Shown here piece after piece: positions 42,985 through 51,434 of a stretch of 64,000 bases of DNA. The notes below the pieces were generated by a model that was not told the origin of the DNA, did not search any database, and worked only from the letters and a program-made list of their open reading frames with translations. This stretch comes from Planctomycetota bacterium (lineage in GTDB: Bacteria; Planctomycetota; MHYJ01; WSZJ01; JACPWG01). Positions within the stretch are counted from its first letter, which is position 1. The number at the start of each line of letters is the position of its first letter. The translations under genes and the position numbers were made by a program. The DNA lies in NCBI GenBank assembly GCA_016197205.1, contig JACPWG010000047.1, positions 17,646 to 81,645 of the forward strand, given 5' to 3'.

Positions 42985-43169
42985 TGACGGCCCGCGCCGG
43001 AGGAGGCGCTCCCGGAGGACGTGCGGTAACCGTTCAGCGGCATGCGCGTTTCACCCCGGAGGCACCGAGTCACGCTTGAGTCCTGAGTCTTGAGTCTTGA
43101 TTGAAGCTTGCTCATTGAGAATTGAAACTTCGTCATCCCGCCCCCGCCTCTTCCTTCCGGGCTGCACCC

Positions 43170-44876
43170 ATGCGCGACCGCGGGCTCCTGGGCCAGATCG
43201 CCCTCGAGCACAAGATCATCACCGAGGACCAGCTCCGCGACGCCCTCGAGGAGCACCGGAAGAGCCCGAGCGTGCCCATCGGCGCCGTGCTCGTCCGGAA
43301 AGGTTTCATCGACTTCAACGTCCTGCAGCTCCTCCTCAATCTGCAGGAGAAGCGGCTGGACGAGCAGGCCCAGTTCTCCAACCTGAAAAAAAAGGACATC
43401 CTCTTCGGCCGTCTGGCCGTCGAGTACGGGTTCGCCACCGCCGAGCAGCTCAACGAGTGCCTGCGCGAACAGGCGGACGCCGCGGGCGGGGGCTTCGTGC
43501 GGCTCGGGGAGCTGCTGGTGAAGAAGGGGATCGCGACGCCCGACTCGGTCCGCATCCTGCTCGACATCCAAAACAAGAAGATCCTCTTCTGCCGCCGCTG
43601 CAGGACGCGCTACAACGTCGCCGGGTATCTGCCCTATCACCGCATGAAGTGCACCCGCTGCGGCGACCTCCTGACCGTGCCCGAAGACGGGACCTCGGTG
43701 CGCGCGGAGGGGACGACCCTCGTGAATCCCGAGGGGCAGCAGATGGAGGTGTACGGCGAGTACGACGCCGTGGCCGGCGCCGTCGCCGCGGCCAACGCGA
43801 CCGCGACCGCGGCAGCGGCCGGCGCGACCGGGGTCGCCGCGGGCGGAGCGACTGCGACCGCGGGCGCCGGCGGGGACGAGGCAAAGCGGCCGCTTCCGAC
43901 GACGGCCGGCGGTCCGGCGACGGGCGACCGGAAGGGCACGACGATCAAGGGGACTCCGTTCGGACCGTACGAACTGATCCGACGCGTCGCCACGGGCCCC
44001 AAGACGGTCTACAAGGCGTGGGACCGCGCGGAGCGGCGCTTTGTCGCGCTGAAGGTGCTCGCCGCGGAGGGCGCCTCCGTGACGGACCTGGACACTTTCG
44101 GCCGCGAAGCGGACGTCGCGCGCCGACTCGCCCATCCGGGCATCGTCCCCTTGCTCGACGCCGGCGTCCAGGACGGCAAGCCGTTCCTTGCGATGGAGTA
44201 CGTGGAAGGGGCGACGCTGAGGGAGCTGCTCGCGCGCGAGCACGTCGGCGTGGAGCGCGCGTTCGAGCTCCTGAAGCCCGTGGCGGAGGCCGTTTCGCAC
44301 GCCCACGCGCGCGGGGTCCTGCACCGCGACCTCAAGCCGGAAAACATCCTGGTCGACGCGCACGGTGACGCCCGGGTGTGCGACTTCGGCGTGTCGCTGG
44401 AGCTGGGTCGCCCCGAGTCGAAGGCCGGCGGCGCAGCGCCGGCCGGGACCGCCGCCTACATGTCCCCCGAACAGGTCGCCGGCGACGCGCTCGACGTCCG
44501 CTCCGACGTCTACGGCCTCGGGGCCTGCCTGTACGAGGCGGTCACGGGGCGACCGCCGTACCTGGCGGACACGGCCGCGATGGTGCTCGAGAAAGTCAAG
44601 CTGGGGCCTCCTCCCGCGCCGCGCGCGCACACGCCCGACCTCCCGCCGGACGTCGACGAAATGATCCGGGTCGCGATGGCGCGTCGTCGGGAGGATCGGT
44701 ACGCTTCCCCGCAGGCGCTTGCCGACGACATGGAGCGCTACCTCCGGGGGCTGCCGCTCGAGGGCATCGGCCGCTCGCGACGCGTGGCCGCGGACCTGCT
44801 TCGGCTGTGCGTGCTCTGGGCGATCATCTTCGGCCTCGGCTTTCTCGTCTGGTGGCGGCTCACCACCCGGCTGTGA
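43170..44876 (+). CDS. Membrane-anchored kinase with MshEN-like repeats and zinc ribbon
   Basis: 568 residues from ATG 43170 (weak ribosome site). Two helical repeats at 5-60 and 75-135 (LLGQIALEHKIITEDQLRDA, FGRLAVEYGFATAEQLNECL, LGELLVKKGIATPDSVRIL) resemble the MshEN/GspE N-terminal domain that binds c-di-GMP in pilus ATPases. A zinc ribbon follows (Cys141, Cys144, Cys161, Cys164), then an Ala/Thr/Gly linker (200-235) and a Ser/Thr kinase domain from 265: Lys295, HRDLKPENILVD (385-396), DFG 405-407, YMSPEQV. The glycine loop reads RRVATGPKTVYKA and lacks the usual GxGxxG. One C-terminal membrane helix (about 545-563) anchors it. It may link cyclic-di-GMP or pilus state to phosphorylation (inference). 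Confidence 0.88.
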   Translation: MRDRGLLGQIALEHKIITEDQLRDALEEHRKSPSVPIGAVLVRKGFIDFNVLQLLLNLQEKRLDEQAQFSNLKKKDILFGRLAVEYGFATAEQLNECLREQADAAGGGFVRLGELLVKKGIATPDSVRILLDIQNKKILFCRRCRTRYNVAGYLPYHRMKCTRCGDLLTVPEDGTSVRAEGTTLVNPEGQQMEVYGEYDAVAGAVAAANATATAAAAGATGVAAGGATATAGAGGDEAKRPLPTTAGGPATGDRKGTTIKGTPFGPYELIRRVATGPKTVYKAWDRAERRFVALKVLAAEGASVTDLDTFGREADVARRLAHPGIVPLLDAGVQDGKPFLAMEYVEGATLRELLAREHVGVERAFELLKPVAEAVSHAHARGVLHRDLKPENILVDAHGDARVCDFGVSLELGRPESKAGGAAPAGTAAYMSPEQVAGDALDVRSDVYGLGACLYEAVTGRPPYLADTAAMVLEKVKLGPPPAPRAHTPDLPPDVDEMIRVAMARRREDRYASPQALADDMERYLRGLPLEGIGRSRRVAADLLRLCVLWAIIFGLGFLVWWRLTTRL

Positions 44877-45019
44877 GCCCTGGACAGGCGGTGTGGGCGG
44901 GTCGAGAGGACGCGGACGCCGGCTCGGACGCGGCGAGCGCGTCGCGCGGGTGCGGGGGAGTGTCGCACGGCGTTTCGCCCTCGTGCGAGAAAGCCGGGAC
45001 GGGGGGCCGTTCATGTCTC

Positions 45020-45048
45020 TTGCGCGGGCCCCGGGGGGCGGCTATAAT
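45020..45048 (+). promoter_or_regulatory. Promoter of the aminotransferase gene
   Basis: TTGCGC, 17-bp spacer, TATAAT, 29 bp before the ATG. GAGGAG serves as ribosome site. Confidence 0.65.
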
Positions 45049-45077
45049 GCCGGCGCGAAGGGAATGAGGAGCCACCG

Positions 45078-46181
45078 ATGAATTTCGAGCCGATCCACTA
45101 TCTCCAGTGGGTCAAAGAAAATACCGGCTCCGCCGAGTACGACGTCGCTTGCGGGGAAGTGCTCCCGATCGGCGTCGAGGAGCTGGGCCTCGAGCTCCGC
45201 GACGTGCCGCTGTCGAGCCCGCACCGCTTCGGCGATCCCGAGCTCCGCGAGGCGATCGCCGCCCTCCACAACGCCAAGCCTTCCCAGGTTTGCGTGACCA
45301 CGGGCGCGACGATGGGCATCTTCCTCGTCATGGCCGCGACCCTCGGCCGCGGGCACGAGATCCTCCTCGAAGTCCCGAATTACGAGCCCTACTATCGCAT
45401 CGCCCGGTACTTCGGCGTCGAAGTGAAGATCCTGGACCGGCTCTTCGAGAAGGGCTTCCAGATCGACCTCGAAGAGCTGGAACGCCGCATCAGCCGGAAC
45501 ATCCGCGCGATCCTCATCACGAATCTCCACAACCCCACCGGGGTCGCGACCAGCCCCGAAAAGCTCCAGACGCTCCAGCAGATCGCGCGCGAACACGCTT
45601 CCCTCGTGGTCGTCAGCGAGGTCTATCGCGAGGGCACCTTCGGGCCGCCCCCGCCGCCCGCGAGCACCTACGGCGAGAACATGATCTCGATCTGCAGCCT
45701 CTCGAAGATCTACGGGCTCGGCGGGCTCCGCATCGGCTGGGTGGTCTGCGACGAGCGGCTCGTGCCGCTGCTCCGCCAGGTCGAGAACTACATTTCGGGC
45801 GAGCTCTCCGTGCCCAGCCAGCGCATCGCCCTCGCGGCCATCCGCAAGATGGACCTCCTGCGTGCCCGCGCGCGCCGCATCCTGACCGAAAACGTCGCTC
45901 TGGTGCGCGAGTGGATGAAGAACCAGGTCGACCTTCAATGGGTCGAGCCGGACGGCGGCCCCGTGTGCTTCCCGAAGCTCCTGCACGGCCTCGACAGCCT
46001 CGAGCTGTGCCGGCTGGCCCACGAAAAATACCGGACGCTCGTCGTCCCCGGCGACTTCTTCTGGGCCAAGGGACATCTCCGCATCGGCTTCGGCGGCCGT
46101 ACCGAGGAGCTGCGCCGGGGCCTCGAAAACCTGTCGAAGGCCATCGACGAGCTCAAGCGCCGAAAGCACATCTATTCCTGA
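45078..46181 (+). CDS. Class I/II PLP-dependent aminotransferase
   Basis: 367 residues, fold type I. Family motifs: SSPHRFGDPELREAIAALHN, TTGATMGIFLVMAATL, Pro/Asn-containing EVPNYEPYY, ITNLHNPTGVAT (Asn binding the PLP ring hydroxyl), and SLSKIYGLGGLRIGW with the Schiff-base Lys. The Asp that contacts the PLP nitrogen in most members (D-EVY) reads SEVYREG, so Ser-Glu replaces Asp-Glu, which is unusual. The substrate-carboxylate Arg is in LRIGFGG. Related proteins include aspartate/aromatic and capreomycidine-synthase-like aminotransferases. It has its own promoter and no pathway neighbours, so the substrate is open. Confidence 0.9.
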   Translation: MNFEPIHYLQWVKENTGSAEYDVACGEVLPIGVEELGLELRDVPLSSPHRFGDPELREAIAALHNAKPSQVCVTTGATMGIFLVMAATLGRGHEILLEVPNYEPYYRIARYFGVEVKILDRLFEKGFQIDLEELERRISRNIRAILITNLHNPTGVATSPEKLQTLQQIAREHASLVVVSEVYREGTFGPPPPPASTYGENMISICSLSKIYGLGGLRIGWVVCDERLVPLLRQVENYISGELSVPSQRIALAAIRKMDLLRARARRILTENVALVREWMKNQVDLQWVEPDGGPVCFPKLLHGLDSLELCRLAHEKYRTLVVPGDFFWAKGHLRIGFGGRTEELRRGLENLSKAIDELKRRKHIYS

Positions 46182-46210
46182 CGCGGTGAAGCGTCAGGAG
46201 GAATTCGAAC

Positions 46211-46382
46211 CTGAGTACCGCTCCACGGAAGTCGGTGGCCAGTGGGCGAAGGCAAGTTTGGCCGCCCGCGAGGCGCGCGAGCGAGGCGTAGTAACGGAGA
46301 ACTACGCCGAGCGAGAGCAACAAGGCGGGCGGCCAAAATCGCCGAGCAAATGGGTCACCCAATTCCGTGGGGCGGTACTGAG
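46211..46382 (+). repeat. Family E element E1, intact copy (172 bp)
   Basis: CTGAGTACCGCTCCACGGAA at the left faces TTCCGTGGGGCGGTACTGAG at the right. Inner arms GGCCGCCCGCGAGGCGCGCG and GGCGGGCGGCC also pair. It fills the space between the aminotransferase and the glycogen-binding-domain gene. Confidence 0.8.
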
Positions 46383-46421
46383 GGGCGCCCCGTCTTCTTC
46401 GCTGGTGAAAGGCCTCCTCCC

Positions 46422-47819
46422 ATGACACGCAGCCTCGCCTCCGGGCGCGCCCGGCGGAGCGCCGGCCGCGCCGCCGCAATCGCGCTCCTCACGCTCGCCT
46501 CCGGACTCTTCCTCGCGCCCCTCCGGGCCGACGAGCCCCCGGCCGCGACCCGCCCCCCGGCGATCGAGAAGGAACCCCACCTCTTCAGCTACGCCGATGC
46601 GAAGGCCAAGGCCGTCTCGGTCGTCGGCGACTTCAACGCGTGGAACGAAAAACTCCACGTCATGAAGCGCGACAGTGACGGCACCTGGAGGCTCGAGATC
46701 CGGCTCCCCAAGGGCCGGATCTACGAATACGCCTTCATGGTGGACGGCAACCTGGTCCCCGATCCGCGGAACCCGATCGCGACCGACGACAAGCGCGGGT
46801 CGATCCTCGACCTCGCCTCGGACACGCCGCCGCCGCCGGCGGCCGGAAAAACAGGGCCAGGCTCGGACCTCGGGGCGATCGCCGTCGCGTTCGAGCGGCT
46901 CCAGGAGAAGCTCGGGGTGCTCACGAAGCAGCTCCAGGAGCTTTCCACGCAGCTTTCGAAGCAGAACGACCTGCTCGTGAAAAAGGACGTGCAGATCGAG
47001 ATGGTCCGCGCCGAAAACGACTCCCTCAAGACGGAACGCGCGGGGCTGATGCGGGACCTGACGGAGGCCCGCATCCGGCTCGGCGAGCTCACCGAAAAAC
47101 AAAACGAGCTCAAGGGCGAGCACACGGCGAAGATGGCGCTCCTCGACCAGCGCGAGCGGGAGGCGCAGACCCTGCGCAAGCAGATCACCGACCTGCAAAC
47201 CAAGGTGAACACCATCCTGCAGGAGAAACGCGAGGCGTCGGACAAGGGCTCGACGGACAGGGAGCGCGCGGAGGCCGCGGAGAAGGCGCTGGAGGGGATG
47301 AACGCCAGATACCAGGAGCTGGCCCGGGAGCTGGAGGAGAAGAAGTCGTCCCTGAAGGTCCTCTTGGGCGAGGATCGCGTGCGTCGACCGGCGGGCCCGG
47401 GCGGCGCGCCGCCGGCAGCGGGCGCGGGTGCGGGTCCTGGCGGGGCGGGGCCAGGCGAAGGTCCCGGCGCGGGTACTCCCGCGGGTCCTGGCGGTCCCGG
47501 CGGCGCGGGACCCGGCGGGCCGGCGGCGGGCCCGGGAGCCGGCGGCTCCGGCCCAGGCGGACCGGAGCCGGGCGGCGGGGCGCCCCGGCTGGACGGCAAG
47601 GTGCTGAACATCGGCGAACAGCAGAACTACCTCTTCGTGAACCTCGGCACGAAGCACGGGATCAAGGAGGGGGACGTCTTCTCGCTCTATCGAGACGGCT
47701 CGCCCGTCGGCAAGGTCCGGGTCTTCAAAGTCTGGGACACGTACTGCGCGGCCAACGGGATCGACGGGTTCGACGCCCGCTCCGCCAAGCAGGGCGACCT
47801 GGTTCGGGAAGAGCAATGA
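46422..47819 (+). CDS. Secreted protein: glycogen-binding-like domain, coiled coil, Gly/Pro-rich linker, C-terminal beta domain
   Basis: 465 residues from ATG 46422 (the frame upstream is family E repeat). Signal peptide 1-36 (AAAIALLTLASGLFLAPLRA). Residues 50-125 resemble the AMPK/CBM48 glycogen-binding fold: AVSVVGDFNAWNEKLHVMKR, DGTWRLEIRLPKGRIYEYAF, VPDPRNP. Residues 150-310 are a long coiled coil. Residues 318-390 are a low-complexity Gly/Pro/Ala run resembling collagen. The C-terminal domain (about 392-465: GKVLNIGEQQNYLFVNLGTK, GIKEGDVFSLYR, then GKVRVFKVW) resembles the C-terminal beta domain of FlgT-like or similar envelope proteins. Its stop overlaps the start of the next gene (ATGA). 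A periplasmic structural role is likely. Confidence 0.75.
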   Translation: MTRSLASGRARRSAGRAAAIALLTLASGLFLAPLRADEPPAATRPPAIEKEPHLFSYADAKAKAVSVVGDFNAWNEKLHVMKRDSDGTWRLEIRLPKGRIYEYAFMVDGNLVPDPRNPIATDDKRGSILDLASDTPPPPAAGKTGPGSDLGAIAVAFERLQEKLGVLTKQLQELSTQLSKQNDLLVKKDVQIEMVRAENDSLKTERAGLMRDLTEARIRLGELTEKQNELKGEHTAKMALLDQREREAQTLRKQITDLQTKVNTILQEKREASDKGSTDRERAEAAEKALEGMNARYQELARELEEKKSSLKVLLGEDRVRRPAGPGGAPPAAGAGAGPGGAGPGEGPGAGTPAGPGGPGGAGPGGPAAGPGAGGSGPGGPEPGGGAPRLDGKVLNIGEQQNYLFVNLGTKHGIKEGDVFSLYRDGSPVGKVRVFKVWDTYCAANGIDGFDARSAKQGDLVREEQ

Positions 47820-48376
47820 AAATCATGATGGAGATCTTCTCCATCCCCGAGGACAACAAGGAACAGCTCCGCCGGGCGGTGCGAGAAGGCTACGAGCGCT
47901 TCCTGTTCCGGGAGGAGCGGGACCGCGCGAAGACGCTCATCAAGATCCACGAGGGGACCTGCCCCTTCACCGGCAAGGGCTACATGCACGTCATGATCGA
48001 CGGGCTGGAGTTCATCGAGCTGAAGGAGCTGAACGTCTTCGTGGACTTCGTCTACACCGCGCACGCGCTGCGGAACGACGAGGTGGTGCGCCGCAACCAA
48101 TACCTCCGCATCGAGCAGTCCGCGCCGGTGGAGGCGGAGTCGGAGCGGGACGAGGAGGAAGGGGAAGAGGACGACGAGGGGGAGGAGGAGAACGAGCTCA
48201 CCTGCTGGATCTGCGGCCGGCTCGACGGCGAGGAAATCTACGACTACGAGTCCGAGGAGCCGTACACCATCGAGGTGAAGGTGTACGAGGGGCCGAAGGT
48301 GCCCCTGTGCTCGGTCTGCCTGGATCTCTTCCTGTCGCACGACGAGTGGAAGAAGGACGAGGGCGGGGAGGAGTGA
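47816..48376 (+). CDS. Acidic protein with a CxxC-CxxC zinc knuckle, coupled to the upstream gene
   Basis: 186 residues. The first 105 residues form a compact domain with no recognised family (MEIFSIPEDNKEQLRRAVRE, CPFTGKGYMHVMIDGLEFIE). A strongly acidic run of about 25 Glu/Asp residues (107-133) follows, then CWICGRLDGEEIYDYE and LCSVCLDLF, two CxxC pairs that probably bind one zinc. No signal peptide, so it is cytoplasmic, although it is translationally coupled to a secreted protein. Function unknown. Confidence 0.7.
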   Translation: MKIMMEIFSIPEDNKEQLRRAVREGYERFLFREERDRAKTLIKIHEGTCPFTGKGYMHVMIDGLEFIELKELNVFVDFVYTAHALRNDEVVRRNQYLRIEQSAPVEAESERDEEEGEEDDEGEEENELTCWICGRLDGEEIYDYESEEPYTIEVKVYEGPKVPLCSVCLDLFLSHDEWKKDEGGEE

Positions 48377-48726
48377 GGGCGGGAGGTGGAGCGGGGTGAC
48401 TGGAGGTCGAGCCGAGCCGAGCCGAGCGAAAGAGGCCGTGGAGGCAACTCCAGGGGCCAACTCCAAACTCCAACTCCAACGGCACGTCTTCGGGTGAACA
48501 CCTCTTTTCCCGGCGTGCTCGGAGTCCAAGACTGCGCCTCGCCATTCCCGCTCCCGCATCTCGGCAGGTGCGGATCCAAATCCGGCCCGTCGACTTGCCG
48601 GCGGCCGTAGGCGCACGGCGTTGCCCTGCCCCTCGTGCCCGCGAAAGAACGAGGCCCCGCACGGAAACAACCATGCAGGGTCAGTCCTCGAGGCTCCTGG
48701 GAGCGCGGGCCTCCGGCCCGCGCGGA
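48377..48726. repeat. Gene-free stretch with short-word and hairpin repeats
   Basis: Starts with tandem GAGCC units (TCGAGCCGAGCCGAGCCGAG at 48407) and an AACTCCA array (48448-48480). 48684-48722 is a fragment of the family A/B middle (CCTCGAGGCTCCTGGGAGCG, then CGGGCCTCCGGCCCGCGCGG), lying against the TPR gene fragment. Confidence 0.5.
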
Positions 48727-48924
48727 GGGAGTTGGATAGCATTTGCGGGTCTGGGCGAAGGCCGCGATCGCGTCGTCCCACCGTTTCTCCCGCAAGAGTC
48801 GCCCCGCCGCCCGCTCCGCCTCCGCCACGGAAAGGACCGGAGTCTGGGCCGGTGCCCGGCCGGCCGCGAGGGCGAGGAGAAGGCTCAGGTGGACGAGCTC
48901 CGCGATCCGACCTCGCATCGGCAT
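48727..48924 (-). pseudogene. 5' fragment of a secreted TPR protein gene
   Basis: About 66 codons: signal peptide (VHLSLLLALAAGRAPAQ), then one TPR-like helix pair start (VAEAERAAGRLLREKRWDDA, then IAAFAQTRKCYPTP). The frame then enters family A/B hairpin sequence (SARAGGPRSQEPRG), which is not protein-like. The gene seems truncated by a repeat element, with the rest lost. Confidence 0.55.
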
Positions 48925-49280
48925 CCCTCCTCCTGGCCCGTGGCGGGTAGACTACTCCGCAATCACGAGGACGTACATCTTCTTTCTGACAGGATCACAG
49001 AATCAACAGGACGCGGATAGGACCATCCTGTCCATCCTGTTATCCGGTCCCAATACGTCACCGAACTTGCGGCTCAGAGCACCAAATGTCGTTTCAGGCG
49101 GTTCTTCGCAACCGTTCCGCGGCCTGCGCCGTTCACCACGGAGACACGGGGGATGCACGGAGAGCACGTGGAAGCAAAGAAAAGTCCTCTGTGAAGTCTC
49201 CGTGCCTCCGTGTCTCCGTGGTGAAGGGTTGCAAACCCTTGACCCCGAGACGCGCCCCCACGATCGATGTGGAAGTCCCA
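48925..49280. repeat. Gene-free stretch with direct and inverted word repeats
   Basis: 48978-49045 carries CAGGATCACAGAATCAACAG and CATCCTGTCCATCCTGTTAT, a facing pair. 49131-49225 is a family J inverted repeat (CACGGAGACACGGGGGATGC against CTCCGTGCCTCCGTGTCTCC). No gene. Confidence 0.5.
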
Positions 49281-50309
49281 CTAGGCCGGCGTCGCCGGCG
49301 GCGTCCCCCCCGGCGCGCTCCCCGGGTTGCGCCGCCGCGGCGGCCGGTGCCGCCGCAGGGCCTTGAGGACCCGGTCCAGGTCCTTCGCGAGCGGCGCCCG
49401 CACGGCGAGCGGCGCACCGGTGGTCGGATGCGCGAAGGCCACCGCGCTCGCATGGAGCGGCAGGCGCGCCAACAGCGGCCTCTCCTCGATGCCGTATTTT
49501 TTCTTGTAGCCGGACTTCACTTCGGAGAGAAAGAGCGCCGAGCGATGCCCGTAGAGCGGGTCCACGGCAAGCGGGAGGCGGATGCCGGCGCAGTGGACCC
49601 GAAGCTGATGCGGGCTCGAGCTGCGCGGCCGAAGCGCCAGCAGGCAGTACCCCCGGAAGCGCTCCTGCACCTCGAACTCCGTGACCGCCGCCTCCCCGCC
49701 GCGATCGAAGCGCATGCGGTAGGCGTCCTTGGGATGCGGGCCGATCGAGAGCTCGATCTTGCCCCCCTCGTACTCCGGCTCCCCTTCGACGAGGGCCAGC
49801 CACACGACCTCCGCCCCCGGCGCGCACAGCGCCGCCTCGAGTCCGGGTCGGATGGCCGCGGTGCGCGGCGCGATCAAGAGTCCGCTGCCCTCTCGCGACG
49901 GCCATTCCTCCGCTCGAGGACGTTCAGGCGCCGAAGAAAGTTCGAAGGGGGAGAGGATGCCGCCGAGGAAGGAGGCCGCCGAGCCTGGGCGCTCGGAGCC
50001 CGCGGTGGGAGAGGGAGGCGCGTCGAGGATGAGAAAGGCGTCGTCCCGGTGCAGGACGTCTTCGGGCGCGAGCAGCGGGGCCTGACGGTCGGCGTCCGCG
50101 GGGAGGTGGACCTCCACCCGGTCACCCAGGGCGAGCCGGTACTTCGGCTGTCCCGGCTCGCCGTTCACCCGCACCAGCCCCTGGCCGATCCAGCGCCTCA
50201 CCAGCTCCCGTTCGTAGCGGCGCAGGCGATCGGTGAGAAACGCGTCCAGGCAATCGCCGACCAGGCGCTCGTCGATTTCGAACGCGCGCAGGTTGGGGTC
50301 GAGCGGCAT
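49281..50309 (-). CDS. RluA-like pseudouridine synthase family protein lacking the catalytic motif
   Basis: 342 residues. An S4 RNA-binding domain at 15-75 (LDAFLTDRLRRYERELVRRW, VRVNGEPGQPKYRLALGDRV) is followed by a pseudouridine-synthase-like fold. Typical late motifs are present: HQLRVHCAGIRLPLAVDPLY and LLARLPLHASAVAF. The catalytic segment that should read HRLDxxTSGLLL reads WPSREGSGLLIAPR, so the nucleophilic Asp appears replaced (Ser, or Glu two positions on). A 30-residue insertion (about 100-135) is Ser/Pro-rich. Most likely an RNA-binding protein that has lost enzyme activity, or a divergent subfamily. Its stop is 9 bp from the end of a repeat-rich tract. It lies downstream of the two PA2779-like genes and may share their promoter. 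Confidence 0.8.
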   Translation of the reverse strand: MPLDPNLRAFEIDERLVGDCLDAFLTDRLRRYERELVRRWIGQGLVRVNGEPGQPKYRLALGDRVEVHLPADADRQAPLLAPEDVLHRDDAFLILDAPPSPTAGSERPGSAASFLGGILSPFELSSAPERPRAEEWPSREGSGLLIAPRTAAIRPGLEAALCAPGAEVVWLALVEGEPEYEGGKIELSIGPHPKDAYRMRFDRGGEAAVTEFEVQERFRGYCLLALRPRSSSPHQLRVHCAGIRLPLAVDPLYGHRSALFLSEVKSGYKKKYGIEERPLLARLPLHASAVAFAHPTTGAPLAVRAPLAKDLDRVLKALRRHRPPRRRNPGSAPGGTPPATPA

Positions 50310-50336
50310 GTCGGCGCGGCGAGAGCCGGAGGCCCG

Positions 50337-50717
50337 CTACTTCTGGACGTCCTTCTTCGCCTTCTGGTTCACCGTCTCGATCCAAACGAGGACGACGACC
50401 AGAAGCACGCCGAGGGCGATGATGCTGACCAGCGCCAGCGGGGCCCCAGCCATCTGGAGCTGCTTGGGATTGTCGGCGAGGTTGGCGACCTCTTCCGAGC
50501 TGAGCTGGTCCACGCGCGACGCGATCTCGGCGTCGGAAAGACCGGCGCCCGCGAGGGAGGAGGCGACCTCTTGCCGGTCCTTGGCGCCGGCACTCCCGGT
50601 CTCCTGGACCGGCGACGTGCGGATCATGTCGGCGGAGGCTGCGCGGGACGGGCAGAGCAGGACGAAATTCACGAGGGCGAGCGAGACCAGAAGGGAAGTG
50701 AGGAACCGGCGCGCCAT
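50337..50717 (-). CDS. PA2779-like small membrane protein, paralogue 2
   Basis: 126 residues with GGAGACG ribosome site. Signal peptide 1-28 (FLTSLLVSLALVNFVLLCPS, then RAASA). A short helical domain follows with the family pattern LAGAGLSDAEIASRVDQLSS, then EEVANLADNP, and a C-terminal membrane helix (ALVSIIALGVLLVVVLVWIE). This layout matches the PA2779/DUF6627 family, whose function is unknown. It is a diverged tandem duplicate of the gene at 50815-51162, 97 bp apart, and both probably use the promoter at 51283-51310. Confidence 0.8.
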   Translation of the reverse strand: MARRFLTSLLVSLALVNFVLLCPSRAASADMIRTSPVQETGSAGAKDRQEVASSLAGAGLSDAEIASRVDQLSSEEVANLADNPKQLQMAGAPLALVSIIALGVLLVVVLVWIETVNQKAKKDVQK

Positions 50718-50814
50718 GTCACGTCTCCATTCGCAAGGTAGACCCGGGAAGTTCGACTCGGAGGAACCACACAGGGTGGGGAAACCCGGACGCACGACGT
50801 TGCGTCCCACGGCT

Positions 50815-51162
50815 CTACCCGAAGGCGACGTACAAGAGGGCGATCACCAGGAGGCAGCCCAGCACGATGAACGCGTAGTGCGCGCCCGCGAGCTGCACCT
50901 GATCGGGGTTCTCGGCCAAGGAAGTCAGGTCCTGCGTGCTCATCTGGTCGATGCGCTGCTCGACCTGGACCTCGGAGAGCCCGACCGCGCGCAGATTCTG
51001 CGCAACGGCCGTGGTCGCGCCCTGCTCGTCGGCGGCGGCACCCGCTTCGACGACCGGCGCGGTCTTGATCATGTCCGCCTGGGCCCGCGCAAGCGGGCAG
51101 AAGAGCACCACGCTCACCAGCGCAAGCGGCAGCAGGAACCCAGACACCCACTTCCAACCCAT
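50815..51162 (-). CDS. PA2779-like small membrane protein, paralogue 1
   Basis: 115 residues with AAGGAGGTAGGAG before the ATG. Signal peptide (SGFLLPLALVSVVLFCPLAR, then AQA), helical core LRAVGLSEVQVEQRIDQMST with DLTSLAENPDQVQLAG, and a C-terminal membrane helix (FIVLGCLLVIALLYVAFG). Shares the DMI-T-PV start of the mature part with its neighbour (ADMIKTAPV versus ADMIRTSPV), which shows a tandem duplication. Likely inner-membrane anchored with the core facing the periplasm. In proteobacteria such genes sit beside a PA2778-type peptidase; none is here. Confidence 0.8.
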   Translation of the reverse strand: MGWKWVSGFLLPLALVSVVLFCPLARAQADMIKTAPVVEAGAAADEQGATTAVAQNLRAVGLSEVQVEQRIDQMSTQDLTSLAENPDQVQLAGAHYAFIVLGCLLVIALLYVAFG

Positions 51163-51282
51163 CTCCTACCTCCTTATCCAAGTGCGGTGTGCCCGCAATG
51201 ACTGACTCGAACCCGTGCCGTGCACTGCCCTGGAGGGGCCGCCCGGACGACCACCCCGCCCGGGGTCCGGTAACGGGCGGGG

Positions 51283-51310
51283 ATTATAGCAGGGAATGGG
51301 CTCCTGTCAA
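51283..51310 (-). promoter_or_regulatory. Promoter of the PA2779-like pair
   Basis: On the minus strand: TTGACA, 16-bp spacer, TATAAT. Both hexamers are perfect; 120 bp before the first gene. Confidence 0.8.
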
Positions 51311-51327
51311 GAAATTCCACCGGGTTC

Positions 51328-51357
51328 TGGACAGCCACCGGTCGCCGCTGCTATACT
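51328..51357 (+). promoter_or_regulatory. Promoter of the FHA-GAF-sigma-54 activator gene
   Basis: TGGACA, 18-bp spacer, TATACT, 77 bp before the ATG. Its -35 box is 17 bp from the -35 box of the divergent promoter. Confidence 0.7.
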
Positions 51358-51434
51358 TTGCACCGCGACCGGCGCCCGCCCCTCTCGGGCGCCCCCCTTT
51401 CGCTCCTGCGCGCCGCCCCAGGTCGGAGTCCCGC

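Noticed and set aside
42414..43121. Minus-strand frame with phrases such as CHPERSAPARSEGA
   Set aside because: This is the translated family I palindrome, a known source of false proteins in many genomes.
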